Shown: one piece after another, positions 42,465-50,577 of the stretch | How the letters are laid out: each line of letters opens with the position of its first letter | Position numbering within the stretch: the first letter of the stretch is position 1 | The notes under the pieces: model-generated | What the model saw: the letters and a program-made list of their open reading frames with translations, nothing else | Told to the model about the DNA's origin: nothing | Database searches by the model: none | Made by a program: the position numbers and the translations under genes | NCBI GenBank assembly: GCA_903825465.1 | Contig: CAIKAR010000104.1 | Span: 1 to 50,577 of the forward strand | Direction of reading: 5' to 3' | Origin: an uncultured Hyphomicrobiales bacterium | Lineage (GTDB): Bacteria > Pseudomonadota > Alphaproteobacteria > Rhizobiales > Beijerinckiaceae | DNA: 50,577 nucleotides

Positions 42465-43306
42465 ACTACCGCCACGCCTTCCACGCGGGCAATTTCGCCG
42501 ACGTGTTCAAACACGTTCTGCTCAGCCGCATGTTGATCTATCTGACGCGCAAGGAGACGCCGCTTCGGTATATCGACACCCACGCCGGCCGCGGCCACTA
42601 CGATCTGGCGGGCGATGAATCCGAACGGGGCGGCGAATGGCGCGACGGGATTGGGCGCGTCGCCAAGGCCGACATTCCAGCCGACATCGAAGCGCTGCTG
42701 AAACCCTGGCTCGACATCGCGCGGCTGCGAACCGGCGCGGATCTGTTCGAGTATCCGGGCTCGCCGCTGATCGCCCGCGCGCTGCTGCGCCCGATGGACC
42801 GCCTCATCCTGTGCGAGTTGCATCCACGCGACGAGCCCCGGCTCGAAAAGGCCATTGGCCGCGACCGGAGCGTCAAGACCTTCAACATGGACGGCTATGT
42901 CGCGCTCAACGCGAACGTGCCGCCGCCGGAGCGCCGGGGCCTCGCGCTGATCGATCCGCCCTTCGAGGATCGCGGCGAGTTCGACGCCATGTCGGCCGCG
43001 CTCCTCAAGGCGTGGCGGAAATGGCCGACCGGCGTTTACGCGCTCTGGTATCCGCTGAAGCGGCCAACCGAAGCCGCCGCCTTCTCGGAAGGCCTCGCGC
43101 AGGCCGGCGTCAAACGCGTGTTGCGCCTCGAAATCGAAGTCGCTGCCCACAAGGAAATCGGCCCGCTAACGGGCTGCGGCATGCTCGTCGTCAATCCGCC
43201 GTTCGCGCTGGAGGCCGAGGCGCGGCTGATCCTGCCGTGGATGACGGACCTGCTGGCGCGCGACGCCGCGGCGAAGTGGCGGGTGGACTGGGTGGCGGGA
43301 GAGTGA
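42461..43306 (+). CDS. rlmJ: 23S rRNA (adenine-N6)-methyltransferase RlmJ
   Basis: 281 residues beginning (V)NYRHAFHAGNFADVFKH, the exact N-terminal signature of the family. The SAM-binding region is YIDTHAGRGHYDL, and the catalytic motif is ALIDPPFE (a DPPY variant with PPF). It methylates adenine 2030 (E. coli numbering) of 23S rRNA. GTG at 42461 overlaps the RNase T2 stop by 4 bp. It converges with the TonB receptor gene. Confidence 0.93.
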   Translation: MNYRHAFHAGNFADVFKHVLLSRMLIYLTRKETPLRYIDTHAGRGHYDLAGDESERGGEWRDGIGRVAKADIPADIEALLKPWLDIARLRTGADLFEYPGSPLIARALLRPMDRLILCELHPRDEPRLEKAIGRDRSVKTFNMDGYVALNANVPPPERRGLALIDPPFEDRGEFDAMSAALLKAWRKWPTGVYALWYPLKRPTEAAAFSEGLAQAGVKRVLRLEIEVAAHKEIGPLTGCGMLVVNPPFALEAEARLILPWMTDLLARDAAAKWRVDWVAGE

Positions 43307-43340
43307 GGATGGCGCTCGGGCGCCAGGACTCGGCCCATCG

Positions 43341-45656
43341 TCAAAACCTTTGCGTCAACCCGGCGAAAAACCCGCGTCGCGGGCCGTATTGAGGCGCGAA
43401 GACGCCGATGCCGGAGCCGTCGCGAATTTCATAGACGCTGTCGAACAGGTTGAGAATGTCGAACCGCAGCGTCGCCGGTTTCGAAAAGCCGGGAAGCGTG
43501 AACTCGCGACTCAATCCGAGATTGACCTGCGTGTAGGCCGGCACGGTTCCCGTGTTGGCGAAACCATCGCGCAAGCCGCCGCCGTAAATCAGATCGGCGC
43601 CGACGCGCGTCTTGTCCCATTGATAGGACACGCCGGCCGAGCCGGTGACGAGTTGCGCGTGGTCGGTGAAGACATAATGGCTCGCGATATAATCCAGTTC
43701 GTCCTGTCCGAATAAATACTGGTTGGACACAATCCGCGTCGCCGTTTGTTTGGCGAGCGCGATGTTGCCGTACACGCGCAAGCCGCCGTCTTCATAAGCC
43801 GCCTTCAACTCGACGCCCCGGTTCTCCGCCTTCGCGTAGTTGAAGGCGGTGAGGACGAGCGCCGAGCCAAACTGGCCGTCGTCGAGAAGGTCTTGCGCCT
43901 TCTTCAGATAGACATCGACGCCGACTTCGAGCTTCGGCGTGAACTTGCGCGTTATCCCCGCGTCGAAATAGTCGGATCGCTCGGGAAGCGCCGGGCTCGC
44001 CAAAGCCACCTCCGGCGCCTGCGTCGAATTGGCGACCAGCGCGAGGTTCGCCGGCGCGGCCAACGCCTGTGGCGGCGGCGTGAAATAGCGGGCGTAACCC
44101 GCGTGAACCGTCGTGTCTTCACCCAGTCGATAGCTGGCGTTGAGGCGGGGACTGAGCTGATTGGCGTCCACATATTGATAAATTTGATCGAAGCGCAGCC
44201 CGGCGTTCACCGTCAGCCGATCGCTCAAGCGCCACTCGTCCTGAACATAGGCGCCGAATGTCCAGCCTGTTTTCGAACTCGCGTCCAACACGCCGTAGGG
44301 CGCGTCCACGGGATTGCCCATGGCGTCCAGCGGCAGCACGGTTGAGAAACCGGCGGACCGGGTGCTTTCGGAGAACGCGGTGAAACCGGCGCGCAGCGTG
44401 TGCGCGTCGTTGAGCCGATAGGCGCCGTCGCCTTGCAGCCCGTTGACAAGGCTCTCGCGCGAGACACGCGAGGCGACGCCGTTGAAGACAAGATCGCCAA
44501 GCGTGTCGGGATAAAAGTCGAGCGCGCTGTAGCGCGAGAAAAACGCCAGTTGGCCATCGAAATCGCCGAGCTTCTTTTGCACGGCGACGACATTGTAAAA
44601 ACTCCGCTCCAACTGGCTTTCATTCAACAACGACGAGTCGAAGCCGCCGACGCCGAAGGCGGTGAACCCGGGCGCGGCGCCGGGGGCGTTCGGTATCTTG
44701 AACGCGTTGATCGATGTGCCTGTGATGAAGCTCAGCCGCGTGGAATCGTCGAGCAAGGTCGAGGCGTAGCCAAAAAACTGTCCCTGCCGCGTGAAATCAT
44801 GCGTGGCTTCGGCGCTCGGCGCGGGGTTTTCGATGCCGAGGCTGTTCGCGCCAAGACGCGCGGTGAAAAAGAAATCCCATTTTCCAACGGCGCCGCCGTA
44901 ATCCACGGTCGTCTCGGCGGTTTGATGGCTGCCGCCATAAATCCCGACGCCGCCGCCCGGCGCGCCGCCGACGCGCGTCGTGATATCGACCACGCCGGAG
45001 GTGTGCAGCCCGTATTGCGCGGGAAGAGCCCCCGTCAGCAGCGTGACGCCGCCGATGAAACTCGTTCCCAACACCTGCGAAAATCCCTGAACGCCTTCGG
45101 GCAACAAAACGCCGTTCACCCGATACTGAACATTCGCGTGCTCGTTGCGGATGTGCAGATCGCCGCTCGCGGCGGAGTCCTGCGCCACGCCCGGCGCTTG
45201 CAACAGGGCCTTGGTCAGAGGCGCGTTGTCCCCCTGCGGCAGCGCCTGAATCGCCGACCTGTCGATTGAAAACGAATTGATTCCCGATTTCGGCGGGATG
45301 TTCCCGCGGGCGGCGTCGAAGGCCGCTTTCACTTCGGTGGCCCGGGCCTCCTCGCTCGCGGGCGCTCCGTTGCCCGGTCCCGCCACTGTGAGGGGCGCCG
45401 CGACAACAGGCCGCCCGCGACGCGGCGACGGCGTCACGGACCGAACGGGGGCCGCCGCTTTCGCCACCCGCGACGCCACCGGCCCAGCCACCTTCGGTTT
45501 TGGTTTGGGCTTTGGTTTGGCGACCGGCGGCGCCGCGACCACAATCGCCGGCAACTGCGTTTGCGCCCGTGGCGCCTGAACCGACGCCAGAAGGCTGGCC
45601 GACGAAAGCCCCGACAGAAACACGCGGCCAAACCTGACAAACATGCGACGCCCCAA
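43341..45656 (-). CDS. TonB-dependent outer-membrane receptor, probably zinc-regulated
   Basis: 771 residues. The signal peptide covers about 1-31. A Lys-Pro-rich linker (PKPKPKPK) is followed by a plug domain with LTKALLQAPGV, VQYRVNGVLLPEGV and an ALPAQYGLHTSGVVDI end, and then a beta-barrel ending in GLTQRF (terminal Phe). It should import a scarce nutrient through TonB. A Zur-box-like palindrome lies about 40 bp upstream, so a zinc-complex or zincophore substrate is likely; no histidine-rich loop is obvious. An alternative start MFVRFGRV lies four codons downstream (45644). Confidence 0.9.
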   Translation of the reverse strand: MGRRMFVRFGRVFLSGLSSASLLASVQAPRAQTQLPAIVVAAPPVAKPKPKPKPKVAGPVASRVAKAAAPVRSVTPSPRRGRPVVAAPLTVAGPGNGAPASEEARATEVKAAFDAARGNIPPKSGINSFSIDRSAIQALPQGDNAPLTKALLQAPGVAQDSAASGDLHIRNEHANVQYRVNGVLLPEGVQGFSQVLGTSFIGGVTLLTGALPAQYGLHTSGVVDITTRVGGAPGGGVGIYGGSHQTAETTVDYGGAVGKWDFFFTARLGANSLGIENPAPSAEATHDFTRQGQFFGYASTLLDDSTRLSFITGTSINAFKIPNAPGAAPGFTAFGVGGFDSSLLNESQLERSFYNVVAVQKKLGDFDGQLAFFSRYSALDFYPDTLGDLVFNGVASRVSRESLVNGLQGDGAYRLNDAHTLRAGFTAFSESTRSAGFSTVLPLDAMGNPVDAPYGVLDASSKTGWTFGAYVQDEWRLSDRLTVNAGLRFDQIYQYVDANQLSPRLNASYRLGEDTTVHAGYARYFTPPPQALAAPANLALVANSTQAPEVALASPALPERSDYFDAGITRKFTPKLEVGVDVYLKKAQDLLDDGQFGSALVLTAFNYAKAENRGVELKAAYEDGGLRVYGNIALAKQTATRIVSNQYLFGQDELDYIASHYVFTDHAQLVTGSAGVSYQWDKTRVGADLIYGGGLRDGFANTGTVPAYTQVNLGLSREFTLPGFSKPATLRFDILNLFDSVYEIRDGSGIGVFAPQYGPRRGFFAGLTQRF

Positions 45657-45696
45657 CCCGGACGCTTCCTATCGGCGATAGGCCCGCGTCCCTTAA

Positions 45697-45714
45697 GAAA
45701 TGTTATAACATTAC
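45697..45714. promoter_or_regulatory. Zur-box-like palindrome upstream of the TonB receptor
   Basis: The 18 bp GAAATGTTATAACATTAC contains the perfect 14-bp palindrome AATGTTATAACATT. From memory it matches the Agrobacterium Zur operator (GATATGTTATTACATTAC) at 16 of 18 positions. It sits in an AT-rich spot of an otherwise GC-rich region, between the divergent TonB receptor (start 45656) and PEBP gene (start 45907), and is much nearer the receptor. Zinc repression of the receptor is inferred. Confidence 0.7.
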
Positions 45715-45906
45715 ATTTTACTGTCAAGGCCGACGCCGAATTGATCAGGCCGCCATGGCGATATCGGGCGCACATTTGCGCTTCCCAACAGGCGCCCGTG
45801 GCCCTACTTTCTTCGCCTGGAACGGAACCGACGAGCCCCATGGAAAACGCTGGCTCGAAAGGTCCATTGCTGAAAAATGCGGGCCAAAAAATTCAGGGAG
45901 GAAGCG

Positions 45907-46488
45907 ATGCGTAACTTTCGGCGGGCGGCGATGTGCGGTGTGATCTCCGCGTTTGCGACAGGGGCGGCGTTGGCGCAGCAGGCCGCGGCTCCAAGAATCG
46001 CGCAGATGGCTTTGACCAGCGCCTCCTTTGAGGATGGCGGCGTTCTGCCGGTTAAATACGCCGCGATCAGCGCCAAGCCGGTCTCGCCCCCGCTCAGTTG
46101 GAGCGGCGAGCCCGCGAGCACGGTCAGCTTCGCGCTGATCTCTCATGACATGGAGGCCGACCCGCTCCCGACGATCAGCCATTGGCACTGGGGCCGCGTC
46201 AACATTCCCGCGAGCGTCCACGCCCTGGACGAAGCGCAGCCCGAGGTGGCGCAACCCGGCGATGGCAGCATTCAATATATCAACGCGCACAACACGTTCG
46301 GTTGGGCCTCGCCGGCGGCTTCCGGCCCCACCTATCACCATTACGCGTTCGAAATTTACGCGCTGGACACGAAACTGGCTCTCGGCCCGAACGCGTCGCA
46401 AGACGATGTCTACAAAGCCATGCAAGGCCACATCGTCGGCAAGGGCGTCACAGTGTCGCGCTACACCGCGTCCAAAGTCGCGAAGTGA
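45907..46488 (+). CDS. YbhB/YbcL-family (PEBP-like) exported protein
   Basis: 193 residues. The signal peptide covers about 1-24 (ends AALAQQ). The fold motifs are PPLSWSGEP, FALISHDMEADP, HWHWGRVNIPA and PTYHHYAFEIYALD, matching bacterial phosphatidylethanolamine-binding-like proteins. Their role is uncertain; some modulate kinases or bind small ligands. GGGAGGAAG directly before the ATG at 45907 sets the start. It is divergent from the TonB receptor across the Zur-like site, so it could be under the same control, though farther away. Confidence 0.88.
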   Translation: MRNFRRAAMCGVISAFATGAALAQQAAAPRIAQMALTSASFEDGGVLPVKYAAISAKPVSPPLSWSGEPASTVSFALISHDMEADPLPTISHWHWGRVNIPASVHALDEAQPEVAQPGDGSIQYINAHNTFGWASPAASGPTYHHYAFEIYALDTKLALGPNASQDDVYKAMQGHIVGKGVTVSRYTASKVAK

Positions 46489-46526
46489 GGGATGCGGCGC
46501 CTGAAGGCGATCGCTAGCGGGAAGCT

Positions 46527-47000
46527 GTGGCCGCCGCGCCGTTTATTTCGGCCGCGCGGTCGAGGCGCGTATCGAGCGTGCGGCATGCGCCAAAGATTTT
46601 GGAAATCGGCACGGCCCTGCTGTTCGCCGGTCTGGCGATCTACGCAATCGAGGAAGGTCAGAGCTGGTCTGTGATAGGCATTCGCCTCCGCGTCGACGCC
46701 AGCCTGCTTCTGATCGTCCTGATTTCCCTCATGGTCGGGCGCCCCTTCACGCTGCAATACGCGCGGGAAAGCGTGCCGTCCTCATTGTGGCAAAGCCCTC
46801 AATTGATCCACGCCAATTATGTCATCACAGGCGCGTGGTCGCTCGCCTTCGCCGTAATGGTCATCGCGGAACTCGCGTTGCTCTACGTCACAAACCTTCC
46901 GCGACAGGTCGGGGTGATCACCATCGTGCTGGCGCTCGTGGGAGCGTTCAAATTCACAAGCTGGTATCCTCAACGCGGGGACAGCGTCCAAGAATCTTGA
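46527..47000 (+). CDS. Small integral membrane protein of unknown function
   Basis: 157 residues from GTG 46527. About four membrane segments: 25-42, 47-67, 100-122 and 128-145. Between the second and third lies a polar GRPFTLQYARESVPSSLWQS loop that looks conserved. No named family is recognised. Another GTG at 46578 (VRHAPKILEIG) is an alternative start. It lies 38 bp after the PEBP gene in the same direction and before the two receivers. Confidence 0.6.
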   Translation: MAAAPFISAARSRRVSSVRHAPKILEIGTALLFAGLAIYAIEEGQSWSVIGIRLRVDASLLLIVLISLMVGRPFTLQYARESVPSSLWQSPQLIHANYVITGAWSLAFAVMVIAELALLYVTNLPRQVGVITIVLALVGAFKFTSWYPQRGDSVQES

Positions 47001-47072
47001 TTTTCGCACACCCCGGGAACCTTTTGATCGACGACGAAGTTTTAGGCCTCGGGGACAAAGGGGCAAGAAATT

Positions 47073-47474
47073 ATGGCACCTGAGTGGGATACGGCGCCGT
47101 TGCCGGAGCCGATTTGTATTTTGATTGTGGAAGATGAACCAATTATTCGATTCCTGGCGGCGGAGGCGCTGCGGGAATTGGGCGTCAGCGTAGTCGAGGC
47201 GGCTTCCGCCGATGAAGCCTGGACATATTTGCAGGCGGGCACAATGGTGGATTTGGTATTCACAGACCATCGGATGCCAGGTCTGATGACCGGCGCGCAA
47301 CTCGTGACGCGCATCCACCAATCCTATCCGGCAATCGAGACCATCATTGCCTCGGGCTTCTACGATGCGTCTGAAAGGCCCACCGAAGTCATTTTAAAGC
47401 CCTACAACATCATAGAGGTCGCGAATAATTTGGTGGAGCGGGTAAAGAAAAAGAAACCGGGGAGCGCCACTTGA
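47073..47474 (+). CDS. Stand-alone response regulator receiver
   Basis: 133 residues, one CheY-like domain with all key residues: acidic pocket EDE at 20-22, phospho-acceptor Asp65 in LVFTDHRMPG, the switch region IIASGFY, and the conserved lysine in VILKPYN. There is no output domain, so it acts by protein contact, or as a phosphate relay or sink. Its stop overlaps the TTG of a second receiver, and no histidine kinase is adjacent. The coding sequence is noticeably AT-richer than its neighbours. Confidence 0.9.
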   Translation: MAPEWDTAPLPEPICILIVEDEPIIRFLAAEALRELGVSVVEAASADEAWTYLQAGTMVDLVFTDHRMPGLMTGAQLVTRIHQSYPAIETIIASGFYDASERPTEVILKPYNIIEVANNLVERVKKKKPGSAT

Positions 47475-47866
47475 CCGCGCCCGCTCCCATAGTGCTGCTC
47501 GTTGAAGCGGACATCATAGTTCGCCACGCGCTGGCGGAATATCTTCGCGAGTGCGGATTTACCGTGTTTGAAGCGATCGACGGCGAGGAAGCAAGGACGG
47601 CCCTAAGCTCTCGCGAAATTGAGATTGATGTCGTTCTGGCCGACATGATGACACCGGGAAGCGGTTTCGGGCTGCGTCAATGGATCATGCGCGAGAATCT
47701 CACCCCAGAAGTGATCCTGGCGGGCTCGCTGGAAAAAGCGGTCGCGCAAGCGGGAACGCTCTGCAACGAAGAAGGCCCCGCTGTAACCAAGCCCTACGCG
47801 CATCACTTGGTTCTGGATCATATCCGCCGGGCGATAGCTCGCCGAAACAACGGCCGAAAGTCTTGA
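47471..47866 (+). CDS. Stand-alone response regulator receiver, second of an overlapping pair
   Basis: 131 residues starting with TTG in a 4-bp overlap with the preceding gene. Residues fit an active receiver: E12 and D14 in VEADII, phospho-acceptor Asp58 in VVLADMMTPG, and the lysine in AVTKPYAHH. The acidic pocket is spaced differently from the first receiver (E-A-D instead of E-D-E). The pair could act as a two-step relay or compete for one kinase. Neither has an output domain. Confidence 0.85.
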   Translation: MTAPAPIVLLVEADIIVRHALAEYLRECGFTVFEAIDGEEARTALSSREIEIDVVLADMMTPGSGFGLRQWIMRENLTPEVILAGSLEKAVAQAGTLCNEEGPAVTKPYAHHLVLDHIRRAIARRNNGRKS

Positions 47867-47897
47867 TTTCTGCACACAACTGCTGCGGCGATCGCCG

Positions 47898-48160
47898 CTA
47901 CTCCCCGTATCGAGTCATCGCCATGGTCTCGGGGACCATCATGGACATGAATTGCTGGCGGGCTTGGCTGCCGAAAAGCTGTTCATCGAGGCCTCGGCAT
48001 CGGCTGTCGAGCGCCAGTGAACGATGACCAACCAGCTACCGTCGTTGCCGGGCGCGGATTCCCGCGAAATAAAGCCGGGTTGCTTTGAAACGTGTTCGTT
48101 TTTGGGGAACAACTTGAACGCTGACTGTCGCTTAGTCGGCCAACATGCCGGAAAGTCCAT
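47898..48160 (-). pseudogene. Decayed antibiotic-biosynthesis-monooxygenase-like gene
   Basis: One minus frame (to 48160) reads KQPGFISRESA and DGSWLVIVHWRSTADAEASM, which look like a dimeric alpha/beta-barrel (ABM) domain. Near a TTTT run after MNSFS the sense jumps to another frame that reads QARQQFMSMMVPETMAMTRY and ends at the stop at 47898-47900. That is the expected C-terminal half of the same domain. A single-base frameshift therefore appears to have split the gene; the N terminus is also poorly preserved. A sequencing error at the T run is the alternative. Confidence 0.5.
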
Positions 48161-48191
48161 GCGAAATGGCTTTCGCGCGGGCTTCTAAACC

Positions 48192-48833
48192 TCACACGCC
48201 CGCTCCCGAAAAACCCGTCTGGGCGCGGTCTTGAACCAACGCGAACACCATCCGGACATCGTCGATGGCGATGAATTGAGGGATGGGATCCAAGGAAGGC
48301 GTCCACATGGCGAAACCGCGCGCGCCGCGCGTGTTCCATATCGAGGCGGACGGCCCAAACCTGATTGTGCCGCGCCCGTCCGATGTTTCGCTCAAGTTCG
48401 CTTCCGGCAGACGGTCCAGATTGATCGATTGGAAATTCGTCGTCGGCCGGGTTCGAAGAATCAAAACCCGGCGATCCGTGAGCGCGTAAAAAACCTGGGC
48501 TCGAATCCACGCGTCAAAATAGAACCGGCCGAAAACCGCGAACAGGGCGACGAGCACGAAGGGCACGCCGAACAAAGCCATCATCGCCGGCGCGTTCGGC
48601 ATTCGCAACACGTTGGCTTCCCAGAAAATGGCGAAGCCGCCCCAGATCAGGCTGAACGGAATGAGAAAAACGTCTCTCGCCGTCAACATGGCGCCTTGCC
48701 GCGGCCGGCCCCGCCAGACGATCTTTTCGCCGCGCAAAAGCCGCCCCGCGAACAGGTCGCCGCTCAACGTCGTTCGATCGTCCACGCGCGCGCTCTCCCG
48801 CCGGTGATGAAAATTGTCGTCATGAATATACAT
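48192..48833 (-). CDS. Membrane protein with PH-like domain
   Basis: 213 residues. A short cytoplasmic lead (GRLLRGEKIVWRGRPRQG) precedes two membrane segments (about 52-70 and 82-103). A C-terminal domain containing AQVFYALTDRRVLIL and NLDRLPEANLSETSDGRG resembles the bacterial PH-like domain of YdbT/DUF304 proteins. It is familiar in rhizobia; function unknown. The ATG at 48833 has no clear ribosome-binding site. Confidence 0.78.
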   Translation of the reverse strand: MYIHDDNFHHRRESARVDDRTTLSGDLFAGRLLRGEKIVWRGRPRQGAMLTARDVFLIPFSLIWGGFAIFWEANVLRMPNAPAMMALFGVPFVLVALFAVFGRFYFDAWIRAQVFYALTDRRVLILRTRPTTNFQSINLDRLPEANLSETSDGRGTIRFGPSASIWNTRGARGFAMWTPSLDPIPQFIAIDDVRMVFALVQDRAQTGFSGAGV

Positions 48834-49005
48834 GGGAGCCGCCGCCGCGACCGAAAAATCCTCTTCGATGATTTAAAAAGACGGCCCGTCGCGAGCGGGC
48901 GCCCTAGCCCCCCGACTTGATCGAAACCCGCGCGAAAAATCGAAACCCGCGCGAGAATCGGCGATTGCGTTTATATCGGCGAACCCGCAGCCCTTGGAGC
49001 CCGCC

Positions 49006-49866
49006 ATGCCAAACCCCGCGCTTCGCCAGGCCATCGCCGCGAAAAAATTCGTCGCCGCGCCCGGCGTGTTCGACATGATCTCGGCGTTGATCGCCGACCG
49101 CATGGGGTTCGAGGCGCTTTACGTCACGGGCTATGGAACGGTGGCGTCGGCGCTGGGCCTGCCGGACGCGGGCCTCGCCACCTACAGCGAGATGATCGAA
49201 CACGTCGGGCGCGTCGCCGAGCGCGCGCGCACGCCCGTGATCGCCGACGCCGACACCGGCTACGGCGGCCTGTTGAATGTGCGCCACACGACGCGCGGCT
49301 ACGAGAAATCGGGCGTCAGCGCCATGCAGATCGAGGATCAGGAGTTTCCCAAAAAATGCGGCCACACGCCGAACCGCCGCGTCGTGGCGACGGCGGACAT
49401 GGTGCGCAAGATCGAGGTCGCCTGCGACAGCCGGTCGAGCGCCGACTTTCTGATCGTGGCGCGCACCGACGCGCGCACCTCGCTCGGCCTCGACGAGGCG
49501 CTGCGCCGCGCGGAGGCCTACGCGAAGGCGGGGGCGGACGTGCTGTTCATCGAATCTCCCGAGAGCGAGGCCGAGCTTGCCCACATCGCGGCGCGGCTGG
49601 ACAAGCCGCTGCTCGCCAACATGGTCAATGGTGGGCGAACGCCCATGCTGACGGCGGCGCGGCTGGCCGACATTGGTTACGCGCTGGCGATTTTCCCCGT
49701 CGCGGGTTTTTTGGCGGCGTCGCGCGCGATGCAATCCGTTTACGATGAAATCCACCGCGACGCCGCCGCGTGGAGCACGCCGCTGACGCCCTTCGCGGAA
49801 TTCAACGAATTGATAGGTTTTCCAGAGGTTTGGGAGTTCGAGAAGCGCTACCCGGAGGGCGATTGA
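49006..49866 (+). CDS. Isocitrate lyase/PEP mutase family enzyme
   Basis: 286 residues of the PEP mutase/methylisocitrate lyase superfamily. The active-site pattern is ADADTGYGG (metal-binding aspartates), [13 protein letters not shown] carries the catalytic-loop cysteine, and VARTDAR and [10 protein letters not shown] follow. These lyases cleave C-C bonds in isocitrate-like or oxaloacetate-like acids, or handle P-C bonds. The substrate is not determined, but the KKCGH loop favours a C-C lyase. GGAG at 48996-48999 supports ATG 49006. Its end overlaps the convergent pth gene by 19 bp. Confidence 0.88.
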   Translation: MPNPALRQAIAAKKFVAAPGVFDMISALIADRMGFEALYVTGYGTVASALGLPDAGLATYSEMIEHVGRVAERARTPVIADADTGYGGLLNVRHTTRGYEKSGVSAMQIEDQEFPKKCGHTPNRRVVATADMVRKIEVACDSRSSADFLIVARTDARTSLGLDEALRRAEAYAKAGADVLFIESPESEAELAHIAARLDKPLLANMVNGGRTPMLTAARLADIGYALAIFPVAGFLAASRAMQSVYDEIHRDAAAWSTPLTPFAEFNELIGFPEVWEFEKRYPEGD

Positions 49867-50465
49867 GGCCCCGGCGGCTTTTCATCGCCGAAACCCGCCG
49901 CTTGCATCGCCAGGTAAACCTTTGTTTGTAAAAGAGAATCGTCTGGCTTGACAATGAGTTCGGCGTTGCGCGCCACAGCGTCGCACAGCGTTGACACCCA
50001 CGCGCGTTCGCCCTTGCTGAAATCGTTCAGGACAAACACATGAACCAGCGATTTGTCGCCGGGGTGGCCGATGCCCAGTCGCAACCGCTTGTAATCCTTG
50101 CCTAAATGCGCGGTGATCGAGCGCAGCCCGTTGTGGCCGGCGTCGCCGCCGCCGGTTTTAATGCGGAACTTTCCCGGCGCGAGATCAAGCTCGTCATGTA
50201 TAACCGCTGTGTTTTCAAGTGGAATTTTGTGAAAACGCGCGGCTTCAGCCACTGAGCGGCCGCTGTCGTTCATGAAAGTCTCGGGCTTGAGCAGTATAAC
50301 CCGCTCGCCCGAGATCGACCCTTCGGCGGTCTGGCCCTGAAAACGCTGGCGGAAGGGCGGGAATCGATGTTCCCTGGAGATCGCGTCGACCGCCATGAAG
50401 CCGATGTTGTGGCGGTTGCCGGAATACTTCGCGCCGGGATTGCCGAGACCAACGAGAAGCAGCAT
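49848..50465 (-). CDS. pth: Peptidyl-tRNA hydrolase
   Basis: 205 residues. The start [20 protein letters not shown] includes the active-site His of NRHNIGF. FMNDSG and IHDELDL follow, then [12 protein letters not shown] with the second conserved histidine. It recycles peptidyl-tRNA. ATG 50465 is chosen because the conserved [10 protein letters not shown] starts there; the 14-residue extension to 50507 is unlikely. Downstream of the probable L25 gene in the same direction, the typical alphaproteobacterial order. Confidence 0.96.
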   Translation of the reverse strand: MLLLVGLGNPGAKYSGNRHNIGFMAVDAISREHRFPPFRQRFQGQTAEGSISGERVILLKPETFMNDSGRSVAEAARFHKIPLENTAVIHDELDLAPGKFRIKTGGGDAGHNGLRSITAHLGKDYKRLRLGIGHPGDKSLVHVFVLNDFSKGERAWVSTLCDAVARNAELIVKPDDSLLQTKVYLAMQAAGFGDEKPPGPQSPSG

Positions 50466-50530
50466 GAGGCCGGTCCGAATCTGCGCGCCGGAATTTCCCC
50501 GCGCCAAGAGACGCGGGGAAATACTCGGAC

Positions 50531-50577
50531 TTACTTCTTCGCCGCGGGGGCGGCGGGGGCCTTCGCGGCGGCGGCCG
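50531..50577 (-). CDS. C-terminal end of a probable 50S ribosomal protein L25 (partial)
   Basis: Only the last 15 codons are in the window, encoding an Ala/Pro/Lys tail ([13 protein letters not shown]) before TAA. L25/CTC proteins of alphaproteobacteria end in such tails and their gene precedes pth, so L25 is the likely identity. Too little remains for certainty. Confidence 0.5.
   Translation of the reverse strand, partial: AAAAKAPAAPAAKK

Overview
The window looks like chromosome of a high-GC alphaproteobacterium, most likely Hyphomicrobiales (Rhizobiales). The evidence is an Omp31-type porin, an IalB-family protein, an HWE-family histidine kinase, a PH-domain membrane protein of the rhizobial type, and the orders rpmH-rnpA-yidC and L25-pth. 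No plasmid, phage or CRISPR genes are visible. Two tRNA genes (Arg-ACG, Thr-GGT) and several core genes (rpmH, rnpA, yidC, ruvB, fumC, rplT, rpmI, rlmJ, pth) show that most of the window is ordinary chromosome with accessory blocks between the core genes.

Layout. 1-3.3 kb: a 23-bp tandem repeat that resembles the end of an IS21-type element, an outer-membrane porin, a receiver-like protein lacking its phospho-acceptor, a small hypothetical gene, an AT-richer methyltransferase, and tRNA-Arg. 3.3-6.3 kb: a membrane histidine kinase downstream of a dihydrolipoyl-dehydrogenase-like flavoprotein without its redox cysteines. 6.4-9.7 kb: rpmH-rnpA-yidC and a small secreted protein. 9.7-11.3 kb: an acyl-CoA ligase. 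11.4-16.3 kb: a surface-sugar locus containing a truncated glycosyltransferase joined to a 5'-truncated cupin, then a thiamine-diphosphate enzyme, an NAD-dependent epimerase and a GtrB-like glycosyltransferase, the last three with overlapping start and stop codons. 16.4-25 kb: an HWE kinase, an LVIVD beta-propeller, a ketopantoate-reductase-like gene, ruvB, fumC, an FMN-binding stress protein, a YbgC thioesterase and rpmI-rplT. 25.3-29.7 kb: an orphan periplasmic binding protein, aminopeptidase P and an orphan efflux adaptor.

29.8-38.4 kb is the most accessory-looking stretch. It holds a metal-dependent amidohydrolase, two tandem paralogous cupins, a dehydrogenase fused to a rhodanese domain, two small hypothetical genes on the other strand, a stand-alone molybdenum hydroxylase large subunit and an overlapping MmgE/PrpD gene. 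Together these suggest an undescribed catabolic pathway; the substrate cannot be read from sequence.

38.4-50.6 kb: tRNA-Thr, an L,D-transpeptidase, an IalB-family protein, a secreted RNase T2 overlapping rlmJ, a TonB-dependent receptor behind an 18-bp palindrome that closely matches rhizobial Zur boxes, a PEBP protein, two overlapping stand-alone receivers, a decayed monooxygenase-like gene, a PH-domain membrane protein, a PEP-mutase/isocitrate-lyase-family enzyme, pth, and the tail of a probable L25 gene.

The items most worth a second look are the broken and possibly branched-sugar locus, the dehydrogenase-rhodanese fusion inside the cupin/amidohydrolase/molybdoenzyme block, the cysteine-less flavoprotein next to a histidine kinase, and the probable zinc-controlled receptor. 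All functional calls come from reading motifs by eye; no database search was possible.
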